Positions 58,613 to 64,000 of a stretch of DNA of 64,000 nucleotides are shown here, one piece after another (positions within the stretch are counted from its first letter, which is position 1; every line of letters starts with the position of its first letter). The position numbers were made by a program, and so were the translations under genes. The DNA is from Henriciella sp045287255 (lineage in GTDB: Bacteria > Pseudomonadota > Alphaproteobacteria > Caulobacterales > Hyphomonadaceae). The notes under the pieces were generated by a model that worked only from the letters and a program-made list of their open reading frames with translations, did not search any database and was not told the origin of the DNA. The stretch lies in assembly GCF_045287255.1 (NCBI RefSeq), contig NZ_CP137142.1:1612001-1676000 (forward strand), read 5' to 3'.

Positions 58613-58626
58613 TCAGTGCGCACTGA
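58613..58626. promoter_or_regulatory. 14-bp perfect palindrome upstream of terS
   Basis: TCAGTGCGCACTGA is fully self-complementary and lies about 56 bases upstream of the terS ATG, next to the 18-nt motif. It is not present before portal. A homodimeric regulator site is likely. Confidence 0.5.
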
Positions 58627-58659
58627 AATGCCCAAAATAAGCACTCATCCTTTCACTGA

Positions 58660-59694
58660 TCAGTCTATAGCGCGGGCTTTCGCGATCGCCTTATCCACCA
58701 TGAATTGGGTAAAATTAGCCTCGCAATACTTCGGCTCAGGGCCATACTGACTGCCCGTATCTCTAAACATTGTATGCTGTTCCAGAGCTGCATTTACCGC
58801 TGCACCCTCAAAGCCACCATTCAAATCTGGATTGTTCAGCGCGCTAAAATAAGATTCCATGAGGGGTGCCTCAATTTGCAACTGCGCATAGGCACCCAAG
58901 TCTGACTTATCCGCTTTTGTCCGCGCCAGAAGATTTTCTAGAACAGGTTGCGCCGCAACGGTACAGGATGCTGCTGCGTCCCCCACATCGCTCAACCCGG
59001 TATCGACAAAAATCGGAAACCCTTCCGCTTTCCCAGGCCACTCAAGATGCGGTGGCTCGACATCACCGCCGCTTCCCCCAGTACCGAAAATGAAGTCTGC
59101 GAGCGCTTCAATTTCCGCATCATCCATTGAATAAAGACCACCGTCTTCCTCCTCTGCCTGCGGTGGGCCCTGTACAGTCTCAACAGGTTCAAGCGGCGGC
59201 GGCAACAAATGTATCGCGCCAGCCTCGCGAACAGCCTCAATCGGCAAGCTATCGAGCATGTATCTTGCGCTCGTAGATCCAAGCTTATCGGCATGCATGA
59301 TCCATTTGGCCGCCTGTACGGGATAAGCCTGCCCACCCCATTCCCCATCACGGTAAAGCCCCGCCAGAGTCTGAGCAGAAGCATAATCGGTCTGTGCGGC
59401 AGCAATGAGCAGTTCATGGCTTTCCCCGCGCGTGGTTACGCAGGTCCGACCACGCAAGCATTCACGCGCCAAGACTTTTGCCGCATCGCGATGCCCAGCC
59501 CTTGCCACTGTTAGCAAAGTCTCTCCCCCTGTCCCATCACTGACAAAAGAGCTAATGGCAGAACTGATTTCAGGCATCGGAATCTGCGTTGAAATACTCG
59601 CACGCGTCTCAGGGTCGAACATGGGTGCCGTCTGCGCATTCGCCTGCCCAGCCACAATCATAGCGACCCCTAATCCTGCCAATACGTACCGCAT
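58660..59694 (-). CDS. Secreted Sel1-repeat-like protein
   Basis: This 344-aa protein has a Sec signal peptide (YVLAGLGVAMIVAGQANAQ). The middle contains ankyrin/Sel1-like helical repeats (GETLLTVARAGHRDAAKVLA; TDYASAQTLAGLYRDGEWGGQAYPVQAAKWIMHADKLG). The second half is acidic (EEEDGGLYSMDDAEIEALADF) with two cysteines that may pair in the periplasm. No specific family is recognised. It ends 102 bases before the GTA cluster on the same strand, but the operator-rich gap suggests separate transcription. Confidence 0.75.
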   Translation of the reverse strand: MRYVLAGLGVAMIVAGQANAQTAPMFDPETRASISTQIPMPEISSAISSFVSDGTGGETLLTVARAGHRDAAKVLARECLRGRTCVTTRGESHELLIAAAQTDYASAQTLAGLYRDGEWGGQAYPVQAAKWIMHADKLGSTSARYMLDSLPIEAVREAGAIHLLPPPLEPVETVQGPPQAEEEDGGLYSMDDAEIEALADFIFGTGGSGGDVEPPHLEWPGKAEGFPIFVDTGLSDVGDAAASCTVAAQPVLENLLARTKADKSDLGAYAQLQIEAPLMESYFSALNNPDLNGGFEGAAVNAALEQHTMFRDTGSQYGPEPKYCEANFTQFMVDKAIAKARAID

Positions 59695-59812
59695 TCGATC
59701 AAACTCCCTGACTTGACCGATAGGTTAGCGCCGTTTTGAGAAAAATATATGCCCCCAACGGGTGATGCCTTCCAGGCCCTGACTTTTTGCGCCATTACCC
59801 CATATCCCGCCT

Positions 59813-60706
59813 ATGCTGCCCATCATCCACCATCCAGACTATGACGCGACCAGTGTTGATGATGGCCACCGCTTCCCCATGCGCAAATACTCGCTAGTAG
59901 CCGAGCTTTTGCACGCCAAAGGGCACCTATTCGAAACACCGGACCATGCCAGCCAATCCGATCTCGAGCGTGCGCACCACCCCGATTATGTTCATGCGGT
60001 TCTCACCTCCCGGCTTGACCGAAAGGATGCCCGCAAGATTGGTTTCGAGATGACCCCGGCAATTGCAGCACGCTCACGGGCTTCTTGCGGCGGGACGCTA
60101 TTGGCCGGGCATCGAGCCCTACAAACCGGGGCCGCCGCTACGCTTGCTGGAGGCAGTCACCATGCCGGACCCGATGGCGGGGCTGGCTTCTGCGTTTTCA
60201 ATGATGTCGCGGTCGCCGCCCTTGCTTTGCTGGCGGAACAGCCGAACTTGAAAATCGCTATCCTCGATTTTGATGTCCATCACGGTGACGGGACAGCGCT
60301 CATCTTTGCAGATGACCCGCGCGTCTTCACAACCAGCCTGCACTGCGCGGAGAATTGGCCGCGAACAAAGCCTCCATCTGACCTTGATCTCGCGCTACCG
60401 AAAGACACGGGCGATGAAGCTTACCTTGCTGCCGCAACAACGGCCCTGAACACCACGATTGATCGCGCCAAGCCCGATCTCATCTTTTACAATGGCGGCG
60501 TTGATCCTCATCATGAAGACCGCCTTGGCCTGCTCAACCTCTCAGATACCAGCCTCCAAGCCCGCGAAGCCTTGGTGGCGCAAACCTGCCACGCCAAAGG
60601 CATTCCCCTCGCCACAACCCTTGGCGGCGGCTACCAGGCCGAGGCCGCTAAAGTCGCAGAGCGCCACACCTGGATGATTGATGCCCTACAGGCGCAATTC
60701 GGTTGA
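59813..60706 (+). CDS. Histone-deacetylase-like amidohydrolase
   Basis: This 297-aa zinc-dependent deacetylase of the class II HDAC/acetoin-utilisation superfamily carries the motifs HHPDYDATSVDDGHRFPM, GGSHHAGPDGGAGFC (active-site His pair) and ILDFDVHHGDGTA (zinc Asp/His), and ends ATTLGGGY with the transition-state loop. Bacterial members act on acetylated small molecules, polyamines or proteins; the substrate is unknown. It is transcribed divergently from the Sel1-like gene and followed by recQ. Confidence 0.92.
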   Translation: MLPIIHHPDYDATSVDDGHRFPMRKYSLVAELLHAKGHLFETPDHASQSDLERAHHPDYVHAVLTSRLDRKDARKIGFEMTPAIAARSRASCGGTLLAGHRALQTGAAATLAGGSHHAGPDGGAGFCVFNDVAVAALALLAEQPNLKIAILDFDVHHGDGTALIFADDPRVFTTSLHCAENWPRTKPPSDLDLALPKDTGDEAYLAAATTALNTTIDRAKPDLIFYNGGVDPHHEDRLGLLNLSDTSLQAREALVAQTCHAKGIPLATTLGGGYQAEAAKVAERHTWMIDALQAQFG

Positions 60707-60777
60707 ACTGACTTTTCGTAACTCAAGACCTATCAACAGATTGCCCCGCATGCCGAGTCTGCCCACGGGTATGCATT

Positions 60778-62640
60778 ATGGCTATTCCGGCACGCCGCCC
60801 CGACTATGGAGACACACAGGATCTCTCCGCCGCGCTTGATCTGCTCAAGCGGGTCTACGGCTATGACGCCTTTCGGGGTTTGCAACAGGATGTCATTGCT
60901 GACGCCCTTGCCGGGAAAGACGTGCTCGCCGTCCTGCCAACCGGGGGTGGTAAGTCGATCTGTTATCAGATCCCGGCCCTCCTTCGACCGGGCGTCGGTC
61001 TGGTCGTCTCCCCGCTAATCGCGCTGATGGCTGATCAGGTCGAAGCCCTCAAGGCGGTCGGCGTCCGCGCGGAGCGCCTGGACAGCTCGCTTTCCTTTGA
61101 TGAGCGCCGCGCAGCTCTGGCCGCAGCTGCCAATGGCGAGATGGACATCCTCTATGTCTCGCCAGAGGCGCTCTCGAGCAGCCTTGCAAACGCCCTGACT
61201 GGGCTAAACATCTCACTCATCGCAATCGACGAGGCGCACTGCGTCAGCCAATGGGGCCATGACTTCCGCCCCGACTATCGCGCCCTAGGCCGCCTCAAGG
61301 TTCTCTTCCCAAACGTCCCGCGAATCGCTGTGACAGCTACAGCAGACGAGCGAACGCGCCGCGATATCCTGAGCCAGCTCGCCTTTGATGACGCCGCCGT
61401 CCATGTCGCGAGTTTCGACCGCCCCAATCTCATCCTCTCGGCTGAACCCAAATCGGGCAACCGAACCGACACGCTGATCCGTCTGATCACACAGAGGGAA
61501 AACCAGTCCGGGATCATCTATGCCGCAAGCCGCAAAGCGACCGAGAGCATCGCTGAAGCCCTCACCAATAATGGTATTACGGCCCTCGCTTATCATGCAG
61601 GCCTTGATGGGGATACGCGGGCGGAAAACCAGCGCCGCTTCCTCCTTGAGGATGGCATTGTTATGTGCGCAACCGTCGCTTTCGGCATGGGTGTCGACAA
61701 GCCTGACGTACGCTTTGTCATCCATGCCGACAGCCCGAAGTCTATTGAGGCTTATTGGCAGGAGGTTGGCCGCGCCGGGCGTGACGGTGAGCCTGCCGAA
61801 GGGATTGCCCTCTATGGTCCCGCCGACCTGCGCCGCGCCTTAATGTGGGCCCATGACAGCGATGCAGACGAAGCCATCAAGCGCGTCCAGATCACCAAGG
61901 CGCGACAACTCTTCGCGTTCCTGAATGGCGAGACCTGCCGCCGTGCAGCTATCCGGACCTATTTCGGGGAAACAGACACTGCCCCCTGCGGGGAATGCGA
62001 TATGTGCCGCGCAGGCCCGAGCGAGCACCATGATGTCACGCGCTATGCGCAAATGGCCGTTTCGGCTGTCTTGCGCTGTGGTCAAAAGATCGGGCGCACA
62101 CGCATCCTGATCCACCTGATGGGACAGGCTAAAGACGATTTCGACCAGGACCTGTCCCGCCACTCCACCTATGGTATTGGTACAGACCTCCCCAAAACGG
62201 GGTGGGCCATGGTGTTTGATGAACTCCTCTTTAAGGGCCTTCTAGGCGAGGGTGGAGAGCCCACGCGCCCGTTCCTCTATGTCCCCGATCATGACGCAGC
62301 AAAACGCCTGTTCAGTGGTGAGCAGGCTTTGGCATTGCGCACAGACCCAACTGCGCGCCGCACCCGCAAGGGCCGAGCAAGCGCCACGGCAAAAGCCGCC
62401 TTCGCAGACTTATCGGATCGCGACCGCGATCTGTTTGAAGCGTTGCGAACCTGGCGCGCTGAAATCGCCCGAAAAATTGCCAAACCGCCCTATGTTATCT
62501 TTCATGATCGAACGCTGGCCGCGATTGCGCAGAATCGCCCGCGCGATGCGCATGAATTGCGCTTGATTTCAGGGGTCGGAGAGAGAAAGGCCAAGCGCTA
62601 TGGCGAAGCCGTCATCAAAATTGTGCTTCAAACGGATTGA
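60778..62640 (+). CDS. recQ: ATP-dependent DNA helicase RecQ
   Basis: This 620-aa 3'-5' helicase for recombination and repair has Walker A LPTGGGKSICYQ, DEAH box in IAIDEAHCVSQWGHDFRPDY, helicase C domain with GRAGRDGEPAEG, and the zinc-binding cysteines CRRAAIRTYFGE...CGECDMC. It continues with RQC and ends with a single HRDC domain (LISGVGERKAKRYG). It is complete. The ATG at 60778 gives MAIPARRPDYGD. Confidence 0.97.
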   Translation: MAIPARRPDYGDTQDLSAALDLLKRVYGYDAFRGLQQDVIADALAGKDVLAVLPTGGGKSICYQIPALLRPGVGLVVSPLIALMADQVEALKAVGVRAERLDSSLSFDERRAALAAAANGEMDILYVSPEALSSSLANALTGLNISLIAIDEAHCVSQWGHDFRPDYRALGRLKVLFPNVPRIAVTATADERTRRDILSQLAFDDAAVHVASFDRPNLILSAEPKSGNRTDTLIRLITQRENQSGIIYAASRKATESIAEALTNNGITALAYHAGLDGDTRAENQRRFLLEDGIVMCATVAFGMGVDKPDVRFVIHADSPKSIEAYWQEVGRAGRDGEPAEGIALYGPADLRRALMWAHDSDADEAIKRVQITKARQLFAFLNGETCRRAAIRTYFGETDTAPCGECDMCRAGPSEHHDVTRYAQMAVSAVLRCGQKIGRTRILIHLMGQAKDDFDQDLSRHSTYGIGTDLPKTGWAMVFDELLFKGLLGEGGEPTRPFLYVPDHDAAKRLFSGEQALALRTDPTARRTRKGRASATAKAAFADLSDRDRDLFEALRTWRAEIARKIAKPPYVIFHDRTLAAIAQNRPRDAHELRLISGVGERKAKRYGEAVIKIVLQTD

Positions 62641-62773
62641 GCGCGGCATGGCGCACAAACAATCCACACATCTTCTGCACATCGCCGCAAATACCCCCTT
62701 GCAGACCCCGTCTTTTTCGGCTTTATCGCGCTTTCGGCTGACGAGACATTCAGTCGACTTACCCATTCAGGAC

Positions 62774-62848
62774 GCGGGCGTAGCTCAGGGGTAGAGCACA
62801 ACCTTGCCAAGGTTGGGGTCGTGAGTTCGAATCTCATCGCCCGCTCCA
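62774..62848 (+). tRNA. tRNA-Gly (GCC)
   Basis: The 75-nt cloverleaf starts GCGGGCGTAGCTCAG and ends CGCCCGCTCCA. The anticodon loop TTGCCAA gives GCC. The acceptor stem is perfect and CCA is encoded. Confidence 0.97.
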
Positions 62849-63002
62849 AAAATCAATTATTAGCTCATACTCCGAGACCCTTGCCTCACGAGTATAGAGT
62901 CTAGTTCTTGAATTGACTGCCCTTAAGCATCTCAGCGAAATCGCCATCTTTAACCGGAAACTAAAGCCGTTTCTGGAGCAACATGCATTATGAGTGAAAG
63001 AG

Positions 63003-63078
63003 TGGCTCCGCGAGTAGGACTCGAACCTACGACCGGGCGATTAACAGTCGCCTGCTCTACCAACTGAGCTATCGCGGA
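63003..63078 (-). tRNA. tRNA-Asn (GUU)
   Basis: The 76-nt cloverleaf on the minus strand starts TCCGCGATAGCTCAG and ends TCGCGGAGCCA. The anticodon loop CTGTTAA gives GUU. CCA is encoded. Confidence 0.97.
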
Positions 63079-63144
63079 TCACCAACGAAGCGGTGTCATA
63101 CCAGAGGCCATTTTCCTGTCAAACGGGGAATGTCATACATCAGG

Positions 63145-63173
63145 CAAAAAAATGGCGGGACAACAGTCCCGCC
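63145..63173 (-). terminator. Intrinsic terminator downstream of tRNA-Cys
   Basis: On the minus strand GGCGGGAC pairs perfectly with GTCCCGCC around TGTT, followed by A and seven T. It ends the leftward tRNA-Cys transcript about 175 bases after the tRNA. Confidence 0.88.
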
Positions 63174-63346
63174 GAGGCATTGGGTGATGGTGGGTGTCTC
63201 CAAATGAAGACAGTTAACCTTATCCAGCACAATAGTTAACGACCCGTTAGCAATCTCTGTCTTGCACGTAAGAAAGGATTCACCATACGCGCCGAATAGC
63301 CGCCAAAACCACGTATAAGTCCGTAATATCATGATCAGGAAAGGGT

Positions 63347-63420
63347 TGGAGGCTCCGGCCGGAATCGAACCGGCGTACACGGATTTGCAATCCGCTGCGT
63401 CACCACTCCGCCACAGAGCC
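63347..63420 (-). tRNA. tRNA-Cys (GCA)
   Basis: The 74-nt cloverleaf on the minus strand starts GGCTCTGTGGCGGAG and ends CGGAGCCTCCA. The anticodon loop TTGCAAA gives GCA. CCA is encoded. Confidence 0.97.
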
Positions 63421-63575
63421 GCCGAAGTGAAGCGGTGCCATAGCAGTGCCTGCGCAGGCTTGCAATCGGGTAAATCACGCAATTGGACTTGCATCTGCGC
63501 ATAAGGCCATATTGCACCGACGCGCACCACACGCTATGGCGCGCAGATAGATAGAGGCAGGACGAGGGTTCCAAG

Positions 63576-64000
63576 ATGGATTTCGAAAAAGCACGCCGCA
63601 TCATGGTCGACTCGCAAGTGCGGGTAAACGATGTGACAGAGCCCGCTATTGTTGCAGCTTTCCTCTATACACCGCGTGAAAACTTCGTGCCCAAGGCCAT
63701 GCAGGAAATCGCCTATTCCGAGCATGAAATGGAACTCAGCGAATCTCGCGCGATGTGGACGCCGCGTGATCTCGGTAAGATACTCAAAAATCTGAACATC
63801 AAACGCTCCGATACCGCTTTGGTCATCGGTGCAGGCGCTGGCTATAGCAGCGCCTTGATTTCAAAGTTGGGTGAAGCGGTAATTGCGCTTGAAGATGCAG
63901 ACGAAAACGTGGACCGTCTTACAGAGCGCTTTGCGGCCACCACGCTTGACAACGCCGTTGCCGTGAAAGGTGATCTCGCCGCTGGTATGCCCAGTCAGGG
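63576..64000 (+). CDS. pcm: Protein-L-isoaspartate O-methyltransferase, N-terminal part
   Basis: The frame starts at ATG 63576 (MDFEKARRIMVDSQVRVNDV), with GAGG 9 bases upstream, and runs off the right edge after about 141 residues. The N-terminus matches PCMT-family proteins (FLYTPRENFVPKAMQEIAYSE, then LVIGAGAGYSSALISKLGEAV, the AdoMet-binding glycine-rich loop). The enzyme repairs isoaspartyl residues. In many alphaproteobacteria a pcm-like gene precedes tolC; that partner would lie outside the window. Confidence 0.93.
   Translation, partial: MDFEKARRIMVDSQVRVNDVTEPAIVAAFLYTPRENFVPKAMQEIAYSEHEMELSESRAMWTPRDLGKILKNLNIKRSDTALVIGAGAGYSSALISKLGEAVIALEDADENVDRLTERFAATTLDNAVAVKGDLAAGMPSQ

Noticed and set aside
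63096..63530. Minus-strand frame covering tRNA-Cys and downstream
   Set aside because: It includes a tRNA gene and a perfect intrinsic terminator, so it cannot be a real protein gene in full; no separate start with a ribosome-binding site was found.

Overview
The window is a stretch of alphaproteobacterial chromosome. Several things support this: clpP-clpX-lon in a row; a feuP/feuQ-cycHJKL-degP-response regulator-histidine kinase-glnE block of the kind seen in rhizobia and relatives; a Rhodobacter-capsulatus-type gene transfer agent (GTA) cluster; pcm at the right edge; and a small RNA with exposed anti-Shine-Dalgarno loops. Gene content and moderate-to-high G+C suggest a Hyphomonadaceae, Maricaulaceae or Parvularculaceae-like lineage. 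No rRNA is present to settle this. Genes are dense. Nothing longer than about 300 bases lacks a gene; the largest empty gaps (51622-51856, 63079-63346) hold operator-like repeats and a terminator.

Layout. 1-6.5 kb: the end of groEL, then an acyl-CoA/ketone-body set (scoA-scoB, a thiolase-like protein, an ACAD10/11-type phosphotransferase, DUF3088). 6.6-11.3 kb: the ATP-dependent proteases clpP, clpX and lon. 11.4-14.5 kb: an S24 repressor-like regulator, a LysR regulator, a strongly structured sRNA and argG. 14.7-17.9 kb: exported proteins (VWA, HExxH lipoprotein, small lipoprotein). 18-26.5 kb: sdpI/sdpR with a three-copy operator, typA, DUF1287, an ArsR-SRPBCC pair, xthA, a MATE pump, pyrD and tRNA-Val. 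26.6-28.7 kb: an ECF sigma factor, its likely membrane anti-sigma, a CpxP/Spy-like protein and an EF-hand protein. 28.7-42.3 kb (minus strand): glnE, a two-component pair, degP, a hydrolase-OsmC fusion, ccmH/F/E/I, FeuPQ-like regulators and a PepSY protein. After a DnaJ-like gene, 43.2-58.6 kb holds the GTA cluster. The right end has a secreted Sel1-like protein, a deacetylase, recQ, three tRNAs and the start of pcm.

The most unusual region is the GTA cluster. Packaging, head and baseplate genes are present and intact: terS, terL, portal, protease, capsid, gp6 adaptor, gp8, gp12, gp13, gp14 and gp15. The genes expected between gp6 and gp12 for the stopper (gp7), major tail tube (gp9), tube chaperone (gp10) and a full tape measure (gp11) are absent. 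The gap is closed by one 82-codon gene for an amphipathic-helix protein, with overlapping start and stop codons on both sides. The cluster therefore looks cleanly rebuilt into a tubeless or very short-tailed design rather than randomly decayed.

The same operon is interrupted by genes that do not belong to a GTA: a ParA ATPase with a small partner and a lipoprotein (both on the opposite strand, with 3' ends overlapping GTA genes), a DUF4760-like membrane protein and a 71-aa protein in an AT-rich insert, and a DM13 protein. Two of these insertions carry strong intrinsic terminators, so expression of the downstream tail genes would need antitermination or extra promoters. An 18-nt motif (17/18 identical) sits just upstream of both terS and portal, in the same orientation, and is a good candidate for the GTA activator site or promoter.
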